DNA of 64,000 nt from contig JAOBSW010000552.1 of NCBI GenBank assembly GCA_026214975.1, positions 248,001 to 312,000 on the forward strand, given 5' to 3'. Source of the DNA: Gentiana macrophylla. Its lineage: Eukaryota > Streptophyta > Magnoliopsida > Gentianales > Gentianaceae. Numbering within the stretch: position 1 is the first letter of the stretch; each line of letters starts with the position of its first letter. A program made the translations under genes and the position numbers. The notes beneath the pieces are model-generated. The model saw only the letters and a list, made by a program, of their open reading frames with translations, did no database searches and was not told the DNA's origin. Shown piece by piece: positions 48,328-58,929 of this stretch.

Positions 48328-49908
48328 ATGAAGCGAAGAAAATCCAGTATAAATGTCCATGATTCTCCATTCTTGGTATTATTTCCCGGGATTCAAGAAA
48401 ACGTCAGTCTTGAATCGGTTGATAAGATCAGTGATTTACCGGACTCCATTCTTGGTATTATTCTGTCTTTTCTTTTCACAAAGAATGCTGTAGCCACCTC
48501 CGTTCTTTCAAAAAGATGGAAATTCGTGTGGAGGACAGTCCATAATCTTTTTTTCTGGCATTATGGTTACAGTGAAGGTCACGATGCGCAATTCGTAGAA
48601 TTCGTCAACCGTGTTTTGCTTCTCCATGATCCTAGATTGCTAATTGCCTTTGGATTGGTATGGAAACATAGGTGTAATCTCTTTCATCTCAGTTCATGGA
48701 TTAGAACTGCAATTACAAGAAATGTCCATGCGTTTTTTCTAGATGTTGAGACTCGTGGCGGTCCAAATAATAGTCCTCAACCGATTGAATTGCCCATAAG
48801 TGTTTTCAGTTGTGACTCGCTACGATCTTTGGAGTTGACTGGCGACGTGGTTTGTCTTCCAAGACTATCAAGTTTAAAACTTGTTAAAGTTGATTTCCAG
48901 TCTGAAGGAGCTTTTGAAAAATTTATAAGTGGATGTCCGATGCTATATTACCAGCACTTGCATATGGACATTGAGTACATGGTAAACTATTTTGGAAGAG
49001 AGAACTTTTTTACGTATGTAATATCGTCAACTTCCTTGAGACATTTTGAGGTGTGTTTCTATTATAACTTAGAACCACAGGAGTATACCCTTTATTGTTT
49101 CCTGGAGATAAAGGCTTCCTCACTCGAGTACCTCAAGCTAGATGGTTTTATATACGACTTCCTTGTGCAAAGAAGTCTAAGCTCTCTGATTAAAGCTGAC
49201 ATCGGGATATATTTCCGTGAAAATGATTTCTTTGAATCCATGGACATCGATCCATTTGTTGAAGTAGTTCGTGCTTTGAATTGTGCAAAAACTCTGACTT
49301 TATCGGGCGATGCTATGTGGGTAAGTAAGCTATCCTCATTAGTGAGTTTTATGTCAATCTATGACTTTTACAGTTTTACTCTTCATTTGTGTGATTGTTG
49401 TTTCCTCTGACATTTGATATAATCAGGCTCTTAGTTGTACTAGTATCAGGTTGGCGACTGAGTTTAAGAGACTGGTGAATCTGGAGACAACGATATATTG
49501 TTGTTATTGTAGCATATTACGAGAACTAGTTCAAAACTCGGACAATTTAGAAGTTCTTATAATTGATCAGGTTAGTTAAAGGCATCTAGTAAGAGAGAGG
49601 AGAGAATGTGTATGTATACGGTTTATAGTAATCAAACATTGACAAGTATAAATGCTAATGCGCAGTATCCAAATTATCAAGATAGAAACGATCGTCATAA
49701 TCACTCAACCTGGAGAGCTCCTATAGAAGTTCCGAAATGCTTGTCAAACAGCTTGAAGAACGTCGTAATTGATGTTTATTATGGTTTTGGCGATGAGCTT
49801 GAAATGTTAAGTTATTTGTTGAAGCATGGGAGTGTTCTTGAAATTATGAAGATATCTCTCTCGATAGTTATTGAGAGAATGCGAAATTTGAGTTGCTTCA
49901 AGAGATAA
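48328..49908 (+). CDS. FBX3: F-box/LRR/FBD protein, best-preserved copy
   Basis: Proposed exons are 48328-49320, 49427-49570 and 49666-49908 (introns GTAAGT...TCAG and GTTAGT...GCAG), giving 459 residues. The ATG is the start conserved in FBX2, FBX4 and FBX6 (MKRRK). Residues 33-75 are an F-box ([31 protein letters not shown]). Residues 140-330 are leucine-rich with PISVFSCDSLRSLEL and SGCPMLYYQHLHMD, typical of FBD-associated LRRs. Residues 395-445 are an FBD (WRAPIEVPKCLSNSLKNVVI; YLLKHGSVLEIMKISL). F-box proteins of this family recruit substrates to SCF ubiquitin ligases through SKP1; the target is unknown. An 18-nt in-frame insertion (PFLVLF, residues 14-19) copies the F-box sequence. The tail ends early by a frameshift compared with FBX4, so the last 30 or so FBD residues are missing. 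Confidence 0.85.
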
Positions 49909-50821
49909 GTATGCTTCCAAGAAATTAAAGTCTCTGGCTTGTAAAATCGAATTTGTTGTTGATTAGTTCCGTCCGAGTCCAGCCGTATCGACCTAAAACT
50001 CAGCAATAGTCTCTGTTTTGATCTGCAATATTAACTTGGTTTTGCTGCTTTTCTAATTCTACCTTTGCTCTCTCTCTTACATGTGCAAAAAAAAAAATTG
50101 GAAGAATTTCCATGTTGCTTTACCTATGTAATGGTGTTCAAACCTTTTATTCTTTTATTTCTTTTAGTGAGTAAAGCAGCCCACACTAAAACAATGATAC
50201 TCAAACTCATATCAAGTTGTTTGAGTAATTGCTTGAGATCGATTCAATCAAGTTTTGATTATGCATGAGTTCGACTTGAGTATGCTCGATGAAATTTTGA
50301 AAGATTTTAAACGCCGAACTCGAGTAAATTCAAAAAAATGTTAAGGTTAAAGGTCCTCGAGTCCAATTCGTTAAAAAAATATAAAAGAATGTATATTACT
50401 CTTTCAAAAAAAAAAAGTATATTATTAATATAATATATATAATAATGCTTAATAAAACTCGTGCATCCTAAAAAAAGAAGATAAAATTCGTGAATATATC
50501 GAATCAACCTTTATAGTGCTCAAGGTCAGTCCGTTATAAAATACAAAATGGTGTATATTTTTAATATAAGGAAAAATTAGGTAAAAGTCCACATTTCCCC
50601 TCTTATTTAATTTTTAATTCAGCTTTAATTTTTTAGTTGCATTAAGGACAAATAGATTCTAACGGACGAATATACCCCTATTTACTTAGAAAACAAATCC
50701 GACGCAAAACAGATCAAGCAATCCAACATCGATCTCTCTCTCCCTCTCCAATTCTTTTGTGGTTGCAAAGAGTCGTCATTTGATTCACTTTGCCGGATGG
50801 TCACAGTTAAAAGAATCAAAC

Positions 50822-51428
50822 ATGTTTACACGGATTTTCGGAATGCCGAAGCAGGAAACCGATGCCCTGACCACTCTGGATAAGCTAACCGAGGTATTTT
50901 ACCGATTGATTGATAATCTGTGCTGGTGGTGGGTTTGTGAATTATTATTTTTTTGTCAAAAAAAAAATCATTTCATGTCAAAATTAGGGATATGTAAGGT
51001 TTCGTGATCGGAAGTGATTTTGAATTTTTGGATGGATGTTTTATTGATGGTAACTTGAACTTCAATGATAAAACACGTGTAATGTTCTTGCAGCTGTGTC
51101 GGTTATTTGGGGTATTTTTCTAATATTGGTTAACCCTTTGATGAATGATATTGTTTAGGGGTGTTCACGCTTTCAGTTCGTATTGATTTGGCATCAAATG
51201 GCTTCTTATATCTTTATAATTTGCTGAGATCGTAGCTCATGGAAAAACTAGAATTCCAACTTTGCATACAATCTTCTCCCCGACTTCTAGATGACTTTGA
51301 TGTGTATTTTAAGAGGCTGCATCCTTTTCCATGATTAGAAATTTAGAATGATTAACCACTTTCAGTTGCGGATTCATGACCAGATGATTATGTTAGAAGG
51401 TGCAAAAGCTACAACAGAGACTGTTGCT
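50822..51428 (+). pseudogene. Captured VPS32/SNF7 (ESCRT-III) gene fragments
   Basis: First exon 50822-50893 encodes MFTRIFGMPKQETDALT then LDKLTE and stops at a GT donor (GAG|GTATTT). That is the N-terminus and first exon boundary of plant VPS32/SNF7/CHMP4. A second piece, 51366 to about 51428, follows a TTTCAG acceptor and encodes LRIHDQMIMLEGAKATTETV, the conserved middle of the same protein. The helices between (two or more exons) are missing and the reading frame soon stops. VPS32 polymerises on endosomes in membrane scission; this fragment cannot do so. Pieces keep introns, so capture was from genomic DNA, not mRNA. Confidence 0.85.
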
Positions 51429-51783
51429 ACTTATGAACTTAATTTTTAATATATGGAAATTAGATGAAGTCTCTGTACCCAATCATTCAGTTGCAACAAT
51501 CAAGCTGCAAGAAGTGTTGATTAGACACAAGCAGCCCTTCTATTGGGTTTTCATGAAGAACCGTGTTCGGGCTTTGGATGAACAGCTCATAAATTGAAGA
51601 ATTGGACCTGAAATTGATCGGGATTAGGAGCAGCAGTTTAGAATCTAAGTTGTTGTGTTTTATTGGTGGACATGTGTCCATTTTGATGAAGAAACCAAGC
51701 TGCAAAAACATTTGAATAAGCTGCAAAAACTTGATATTCTTGTGGAGTTAACATTAACATTCGTGCTACGGTTCTCATTTCTC

Positions 51784-52222
51784 AGCAAACGCATTGGTGA
51801 TGAATGACGACTGTCAAACTCCACTTGAACTTGCTAGAGCCAACGGCTACAGTAAAGTTGTCCGCACGATTGAGGTATTGTATTGCTTGCTTGTTTTTTT
51901 TTTTTTTTTATAATTTTATTTTAATTCTTTCTCTTTTAGCTTAAATGGGCTGCCTTTGATTTTTATTTTGCACTACTCAGGCTCATATCTGAGTTTTCTG
52001 GATTTCTTAAAGAAGTTATAGGACCCGAATTTCTAGAACATACTGCACCATATTTTACTGATAGAAAACTGTAACTATCCAAATTCAAGATTATCATCTC
52101 CCTATATAGCTGACATGTTTACCGTTTTGTATGTTTGGTTATGTAGATGGGTGGTGGTTCTACCGTTTGGGTCCCGGGATCCGGAGAAGCCATTCAAGTT
52201 GGAGATTGCCATATACAGTGAT
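51784..52222 (+). pseudogene. Captured XBAT34/35-like ankyrin E3 ligase fragments
   Basis: Three exon pieces with splice signals are seen. At 51784-51873 there is NALVMNDDCQTPLELARANG, an ankyrin repeat end, ending at GAG|GTATTG. At 51981 to about 52070 there is SEFSGFLKEVIGPEFLEH, preceded by CTCAG and by a frameshifted HI. At 52147-52222 there is WVVVLPFGSRDPEKPFKLEI. The series matches the region after the ankyrin repeats of plant XBAT34/XBAT35-type RING E3 ligases as I know them. The RING and N-terminus are absent. No continuous frame exists. Confidence 0.75.
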
Positions 52223-52329
52223 GTACACATACTTTAGCATTCTTGAATTAGTACTGTGTTGTTTGTTAACAAAGTCATTTACAAAATGAGCATTCTCGTC
52301 TTCTTCTCTTCGTTGCATATGATATTGTA

Positions 52330-53500
52330 TCCCTTGAATTAAGCCTTAAATGAGTCTTATATGAGCCAGATATGTGTGCCTTGTGGTAGTCACTTGAATT
52401 AAGCCTTAATGTTGTTTCACATCGACATCGACATCGATCATCGATATCGATATTGTATGCCTTATATATGATCTTGTTAGTGATATTGTATAGCTTTTAT
52501 GAGACTTATATGAGATGAGATATGATATTGTGTCCCTTGAATTAAACCTTAAATGAGCCTTATATGAGCCAGGATATGTGTGCCAAGTAGTAGTAGTCAG
52601 CCAGAATTAAGCCTTCGAAATCGGGCGCGATCGACGATCGATCTTGTGTGCCTTATATGATACTGTTAGTGATATTGTGTGCCTTATATAAGCCTTATAT
52701 GAGCCAGATATGATATGAGCCTTGAGTTTCTATTTCATTTCACTTTGAACAAAAATAATAATAGTATTAAGAGTTCCTGAATTTGGTTATATCATTTTCC
52801 AATGTTACTATTTCTATCATTGATGAACTGACCATTAATTTCACAATTTATTGCTTTTAGGTGCAACTGGGATTCTCAAGCCTGTTTTTGTAACTGCTAG
52901 TGCTGCTGCACACAACATTAGAGCAGCAAGAAATGCCTATGATATTCATCCTAATAGTGTAATTGTATCATGGTTACCACAGTACCATTATTGTGGGCTA
53001 ATGTTTTTGTTGCTATCTATTGTATCAGGAGCAAAAATCTTATATAATGTCTACTGCTAATAAAAAATTCTTTCAATTCTTGACATTATTTATCTTTCAA
53101 ACCCTAACAATACGTGGTTCTGTCTTTTCCTTTCTCTCTTAAAAACAAAAACGGACAATTCAATCACTTACTTAGTGATAGTCCCCCAAACTATTTCTTT
53201 TTCTCTCCTCTCTTTCTAGTATCTCCGGCTTCCGATATCTCTACACCTATTTTCTTAATTCTTTCTAGTCATCAAAATACATTATGTCTCTCAATCGACT
53301 CATTTCATTGGCACCTATCCATTCACTCTCTTGAGTTGCTCTATCTCAATCTATAAATTCTTCTTTCTTCTATTTATTTTTTAGGGTATTATATTCCCTC
53401 CTTATCCATTGAATTAAGCCTTAAACGGAATTTTTTATATGAAGCAAAGATATGTGTGTGCCAAGAAGTAGTCACTTGAATTAAGCGCTTAAATGGCGAC
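52330..53500. repeat. Diverged direct repeats inside the Pack-MULE
   Basis: The block TTGAATTAAGCCTTAAATGA...GATATGTGTGCC...AGTCACTTGAATTAAGC occurs near 52331, 52537 and 53406, on both sides of the AMP-binding fragment. A separate pair of diverged blocks at about 53585-53700 and 53745-53865 shares GATGATCG and AAATCAAAAGTTACGG. Confidence 0.7.
52861..53036 (+). pseudogene. Captured AMP-binding (acyl-activating) enzyme fragment
   Basis: After a TTTTAG acceptor the frame encodes ASAAAHNIRAARNAYDI, then SVIVSWLPQYHYCGLMFLLL and SGAK. The SWLPQYHD-GLM motif belongs to fatty-acyl-AMP-ligase-like adenylating enzymes; here the Asp is changed to Tyr. Only about 60 residues are present. The exact parent gene is not certain. 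Confidence 0.7.
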
Positions 53501-54147
53501 ATCTTGTTTTATTGATCATCGATGCCGTCATCGATAATGACATCAAGTATCGATCATGTGTTAGTGTAAACGCTTCAATAAAATTCGGCTTTCAAATACT
53601 ACGTCGAAAGAGTATCAAACGCGGTCTCAGAATGAAGATAAAAAAATATGAACTTTGGTGAAACAATTTTGATGATCGTTGTTCTAAATCAAAAGTTACG
53701 GTCGTTTATAAGAAAAAACGCTCCGGTTAATACAAATATTTTTTCGTCTTTCTAAATATACGTCGGAATGGTATCGTATTTGGGCTCAAATTGAAGAGCA
53801 AAAAAAACATGAATTTTGGAGAAAAAATTTCGATGATCGGAGTTGTAAATCAAAAGTTACGGTTGTTTGAAAAGAAAAAAAAAACAAAAACAAAACAGAT
53901 CAAACTGATCAATGTACTCATGTATCACATAGCTGAGGACGTGGGCGAGGGTTAGTTTTGTCCGTCTGAAAATGTTTGTCCATTTTGCAACTAAAAAAGG
54001 AGTGTGTCCTATTTATTCATTTTGTAATAAAAAAAGGACTTTTCACTCAATCTCTCTTAATATAATACATTAATGCTCGATAAAACTCGTATACAATATG
54101 AATGAAATTTTGAAGTGTTTGAGTTCATTTCGTTATAATACGAGAAA

Positions 54148-54148
<1 letters not shown>

Positions 54149-54196
<48 letters not shown>
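54149..54196. repeat. (AT)n microsatellite
   Basis: Nearly 50 bp of uninterrupted TA dinucleotides. Confidence 0.95.
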
Positions 54197-54198
<2 letters not shown>

Positions 54199-54232
54199 AT
54201 ATAATATAAAAATGCTTGAGAAAACTCGTTAA

Positions 54233-55036
54233 TGATATGCCAAAATCGGCAAAGCCCCGCTAAACCCAGTATCGGATTGGGTCCTCGGCCCAGCTCCGCC
54301 TCACGCTATCACGATCCTCATCATTAGCCAAGGCAACGAGAATAAAGCAGCTAACAACTGGCTCGATACAAAAGACTGAGGGCCGACCAGCTCGTCCCTC
54401 CAGCTCGGCACTCCAAGGCCGACCTCCGCTCGGCACTCCAAGTCCGACCTCCGCAAGGCACTCCAAGGCCGACCTCCGCTCGACACTCCAAGCCCGACCT
54501 CAGCTCGGCACTCCAAGCCCGACCTCAGCTCGGCACCTTCTTGGTTTTCCTGCTTGCCCGCTCGTTCAACGTCTTTCTTGGCACCACAAAGCCTTCAACG
54601 AGTCCGCCAGGGCTCTTTGCCTGTCAAGACTCTCTGCCCGCCGTAGGCTCTCTGAGTCCGCCAGGGCTCTTTGTCTGTCAAGACTCTCTGCCCGCCAAGG
54701 GCTTTCATTACTAAGCCAAGCTCGATCATGCGCGTGATCATGCTCGCCCGATTGGCGACTCCATGCCTATATAAATATCACATTCACTTCCATTACAACT
54801 CTCTCTGATTTATTCTTCTACGAACTACGCATTGGCTTGATCCCTTATGAAGGGTATGTAGGCAGCCTTTCAGGCAAAACTCATAATCAGAAGCACCATC
54901 CTCCTCCTCTTATTCCACAAAAGCTCCATCTTCTTTCTTGAACTCCACCGCTTCTCACCGGAGAAATCACCTACAATCAGTTGGATATCCACCTCAAAAT
55001 CCGTATACCGCAACTCCGATATTTCTGACCATTTCA
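54233..55036 (+). mobile_element. Solo LTR, 804 bp, with internal minisatellite
   Basis: TGATATGCCAAAATCGG...CTGACCATTTCA lies between GTTAA TSDs (54228-54232 and 55037-55041). A TATATAAATA box near 54770 and the 'AAGGGTATGTAGGCAGCC' block downstream point to a plus-strand gypsy LTR. No interior remains. Confidence 0.85.
54404..54536. repeat. Minisatellite of ~25 bp in the solo LTR
   Basis: CTCGGCACTCCAAGGCCGACCTCCG and close variants are repeated five to six times. Confidence 0.9.
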
Positions 55037-55298
55037 GTTAACATTTTGAGTTGAATTTTAAAGTGTTCAGGTTTAGCTCGTTAAAAAATACAAAACAATA
55101 TATACGTTACAATAATTCTCGTTAAAACACGTGAACATTTTGAATCAAACTTTAAAGTGTTCATGTGTATCTCGTTAAAAATATAAAAAGTTACATACAA
55201 TACAATAATTTTCGATAAAATCCGTAAACATTTCGAATCAAATTTTAAAGTGCTCGAGTTTGTTTCTTCAACCTTCAATTAAATTATATGAATGTGAA

Positions 55299-55513
55299 CC
55301 AAGTAATTTTTTTCAGTAGTAAGTGACTTAAGTTAACGCAGGAAGGTCATGGGTTCGATTCTCCTATACGGTAGTATGTTGAAAGATCTCTTACGACCTT
55401 ACCCCGTAGAGTAAGTAGAAGATTCGCAGCACGACACGGTAGAAATCCGAATTAGTCGGACCAGTGGGTTTAGGATACCGGGGGCTTTAAGAAAAAAAAA
55501 ATCTATGTATATA
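55299..55513 (+). mobile_element. tRNA-derived SINE with 14-bp TSD
   Basis: The body contains a pol III B box (GGGTTCGATTC, 55351-55361) and upstream A-box-like sequence (TAGTAAGTGACTTAAG). The 3' part has GATACCGGGGGCTTTAAG, as in Au-like plant SINEs, and there is an A tail. The TSD TATATGAATGTGAA is present at 55285-55298 and 55514-55527. No anticodon arm fold of a real tRNA is present. Confidence 0.85.
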
Positions 55514-56164
55514 TATATGAATGTGAATTTCACTAACCGATTTTCTGGCTGCTCGTGAGCGACTCATGTTGTTTACGCTCCCTATTCTATTCCCGCCACC
55601 TCTATCGTGCATTTACAGTGTAAAATATACTCGTTCTTATTTCAAGTGCTATCCCCCAAATGTGAAGTCAAAACCTAAAAAATCCCCCTTTCGGAGCCTT
55701 TAAATTTTTCTTCTCAGAAATGGTTGTTTGATTACTCCTCACCGTTTCTCTACAGCTAATATGATCTTTTACGGGAGTTGGATATGCTATTAACACTGTT
55801 GTGGAGCTTGCATTTGTCAAGGTAATTGTTGAATCTACTGCTGTGATTCTTCATCTTTTCTGGATTTACAGGTATGATTTTTATGTAATTCGAAACCAAT
55901 GGCTTGTTAATCCTGCAAGTTTATTAATTCTTATCACAGATTGCTCGATTATTAGGTCACAGAGAAAATTTGGGGATGAAATTGATAGAAATGCAGCAGA
56001 ACAGAGCCTGCTTCCATTGTTTATACAGCTAATTTATCCTTAATTTCACCTTCTATTTCCATTTGTGACTGTTGGGTTCAGTGATTCCCCTCTTGGTGCC
56101 TGATTATAGCTAGTTTAAGTTATTCAAATCAGCTGAATCCGAAAGTATTGACCGGTAGGTAGCG

Positions 56165-58067
56165 ATGAAGCGAAGAAAAACCAGTAGCAATCACCCTGAT
56201 TCTCCTGAGAGTCAAGAAAACGAGAGTCTTGATTCGGTTGATAGGACCAACGCGTTACCAGACTCTTCGGTTGATAGGTTCAGCGCTTTACCGGACTCTG
56301 CTTTGGGCCTAATTCTGTCTTGCCTCCCCACGAAGAATGCTGTAGCTACCTCCATTCTTTCGAAAAGATGGAAATCCATGTGGAGGATGGTGCATAATCT
56401 TGATTTCTATCATTGGGGTTTATTGCAAGAATTGTATGAAGGCGAAGATATGAGATTTGTCGAATTCGTTAACCGTGTTTTGCTTCTTACTGATGCTACA
56501 TCGCTAAACCGGTTTCGTTTGTTCTGGAAGCTTAAGTGTCTTTCGGTTCATGTCAATTCATGGATCAGTACTGCAATTACAAGGAATGTCCATGAGCTTA
56601 TTCTACGTTTTGAGAATCGTGTTGGGGCGGATGGTTTTTCTGAACCGATTGAAATCCCTATTAGTGTTTTCACCTGTGCCTCGCTTCGATCTTTGGAGTT
56701 GAATGCCGGCGTTTTTGTTACCGCCGCACATGCGGTTTGGCTTCCAAGACTTGAAAAGCTTGAACTTATTTCGGTTAATTTTCGGTCTGAAATAGCTTTT
56801 GCAAAACTTATAAGCGGATGTCCAATGCTGAATTATCTGAACCTTTATATGGACGTTGACTACATTTTGAAATATTTCGGAAGACAGGATCATTTCATGT
56901 ATATAATACATTCAACTTCCTTGAAATGTCATGAGATATGTTTCAAGTATGCCTTAAAACGACCTGAGGATATTTTTTATTGTAGTCTGATCTTACAGGC
57001 TTCCTCACTCGAGTACTTCAAGATTGGTGGTTTTATACATGAGATCTTTGTGGGAAAAAGTCTAAACTCTCTGGTTGAAGCTGACTTCAGAATTAAATTA
57101 CGTAAATTTGATTTCCCTTCACCTGATGATTGCAATTTATACGTTGAGGCAGTTCGTGCTTTTGATTGCGCGAAAATCCTCTTTATCAAGCGATGCTATA
57201 TGGGTAAGCTACTTTAGGAGCATTAATGAGTTTTATATCAATATTAGACTGGATCACTAACATTTGATATTAACAGGCTCTTAGTTGTGCCACTATCAGC
57301 TTGTCGACCGAGTTTAAGCGATTGGTGAAATTGGAGACGTACATTTATTGTTTTCATTGTAACGCATTACGACAATTCATTCAAATCTCAGACAATTTAG
57401 AAGATCTTACGATTTATCAGGTTAGTTAAAGGCATCTGTTAAGCAATATTGTGTGTGTATACAGTTTTTGGTAATTAAACATTGACTAGAGTAGATGATG
57501 CATTTTCTGTAATGCCAGCGTGCAAATTTTCCAGATCGAGTTCATGATGCGATAAACTGGATAGCTCCTTTAGAAGTTCCAAGATGCTTGTCAAACACCT
57601 TGAAGAAGGTTGTACTAGATGTTTTTTTGGGTTTTGAAGATGAGCGTGAAACTATACGTTATATGTTAAAGCATGGAAGTGTTCTTGAATATGTGAAGAT
57701 AAATCTTGATCTATTCTTTGACGATGTAAAGTTAGACATCCTTAAAGATATATGTAAGTTCCCAAGAAAGTCTCCGGTTTGTGAAGTTGAATTCGTCGTT
57801 GATGTCAATGGTCCACCATATCTAGAAAGGATCTCAAACTCCAATTCGGTCTCGTGTTCGGATGACAATGTGATTGCGGCGGAGGAAACAGTTGGTGGTT
57901 GCACGGTTGAGCAACCGGAAAAAGTAGCACCAATTCCAGTAAGGAGCTCAAACTCCAATCCGGTCTCGGGTTCGAATGACAATGTGATTGCTGCTGAGGA
58001 AACAGTTGGCGGTTGCACAACCGAGCAACCGGAAAAAGTTGCATCTGTATCGCCGCACAGCCAGTGA
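56165..58067 (+). pseudogene. FBX4: F-box/LRR/FBD gene, complete except for one frameshift
   Basis: Exons are 56165-57203, 57277-57420 (144 nt) and 57519-58067 with GT-AG introns. Exon 1 encodes MKRRKTSS, a duplicated SVDR-xx-ALPDS lead-in (residues 23-46), an F-box (GLILSCLPTKNAVATSILSK) and the LRR region. Near 57165-57190 the sequence AAAATCCTCTTTATCAAG is 2 nt shorter than FBX3. After splicing, the ATG frame then meets TAG at the start of exon 2. Exons 2 and 3 are intact in the shifted frame, with an FBD (IAPLEVPRCLSNTLKKVVLD; YMLKHGSVLEYVKI) and CEVEFVVD. The C-terminus carries two tandem 38-residue units rich in Ser, Asn and Glu (57831-57944 and 57945-58058). It is either a young pseudogene or an assembly indel. 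Confidence 0.85.
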
Positions 58068-58340
58068 CATGGAAAACATTTCCATTTCTAAGATTTTGCA
58101 AAGACTGATGATTAAGTTTCAAGTTTTTTTTATTCTAAATATGTTTAGTTGAACTCCACCTGACCCCGATTTGAAGCCATTACTTGAACTCCACCTGACC
58201 CAAATTTGAAGCCATTACTTGAACTGCAAAATTGTTGGTTTTATTTTGTTGTTATTTTTATTTTTTGGAGGAGGGCAAATCAATAGAAGGTGAGTCTTTA
58301 GTGGCACCACACAAGTAACATTATATCAGGATGTGAGGTT

Positions 58341-58634
58341 TGACTTTACAGAGGTCAAATATGGACATTCGACTTTTGTAAGACGTTACATCATATCATG
58401 AGGTGAGGTTTGACTTTATAGAGGTCGAATATGGACATTCGACTTCTGTAAAGTCACAACATCTGACATGACATCATATCATGATGTGAGGTGTGACTTT
58501 ATAGAAGTCGAATATGGACATTCGACTCCCGTAAAGTCAAATCTTTGTATGAGATTCGATTTTTTTGTGAGTGAACGTCATTGTGGTGCTTGGAAAGTAG
58601 TCGAATATGGGCATTCGACCTCTGTAATGTCAAA
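58341..58634. repeat. Tandem hairpin units
   Basis: Three units (58341-58380, 58411-58456, 58494-58539) and a shorter one (58597-58634) read TGACTTTATAGAGGTCGAAT-ATGGAC-ATTCGACTTCTGTAAAGTCA or close to it. Each has an inverted repeat with about 20-bp arms and a 6-bp loop. Spacing is 70-100 bp, with GACATCATATCATGATGTGA in between. Confidence 0.85.
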
Positions 58635-58929
58635 CCTTATGAGGTTCGATTTTTCGGTGATTAAATGTCATCGTGGTGCTTTTGAAAGTAGGTTTGACGA
58701 GGTATCATTCAAATCCGCCTCCATCATATTAGGGCATTTTAGTGTAAATATTGCTGTCTCACGACAAAATTATTATAGCAAAGTGACACTGAGAAATTCT
58801 TACATCATTGATCATTACAGTCTATGACTCGTATCAATCAATTCATCATACATAATGATCAATGGTGTAAAAATATGTTGTATCACTTTATTACATTTGA
58901 ATGTAATGATGTTTAATTCAAGCTTGAAG

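Larger units (their letters stand above)
50580..54056 (+). mobile_element. Pack-MULE carrying fragments of at least three genes
   Basis: A perfect 9-bp TSD TTAATATAA (50571-50579 and 54057-54065) flanks terminal inverted repeats of about 110 bp. The ends are diverged (GGAAAAATTAGGTAAAAGTCC versus, inverted, GAGAGATTGAGTGAAAAGTC). The inner TIR shares TTTTTTAGTTGCA, GGACAAA and ACGGAC. The 3477-bp interior has no transposase. It holds exon pieces, with splice sites, of a VPS32/SNF7 gene, an XBAT34/35-like ankyrin E3 ligase gene and an AMP-binding enzyme gene, all on the plus strand. A 9-bp TSD with long TIRs and captured genomic exons defines a Pack-MULE. Confidence 0.88.
50385..55284. repeat. 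Degenerate ~100-bp tandem array interrupted by two elements
   Basis: Removing the Pack-MULE (50580-54056) and the solo LTR (54233-55036) leaves diverged units. Each carries AATGCTNGATAAAACTCGT, a variant of GAATCAAATTTTAAAGTG, then CTCGTTAAAAAATA and TTTAATATAAT. Units are visible near 50450, 54070, 54205, 55110 and 55205. Both insertions used sites within the array. Confidence 0.65.

Noticed and set aside
50822..53036. A working VPS32 or E3 ligase gene
   Set aside because: Only scattered exons are present, frames are broken, and TIRs with a TSD show captured fragments.
55299..55513. A tRNA gene, because of the B-box GGGTTCGATTC
   Set aside because: There is no cloverleaf or anticodon arm. 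The body continues into a SINE 3' part with an A tail and a 14-bp TSD.
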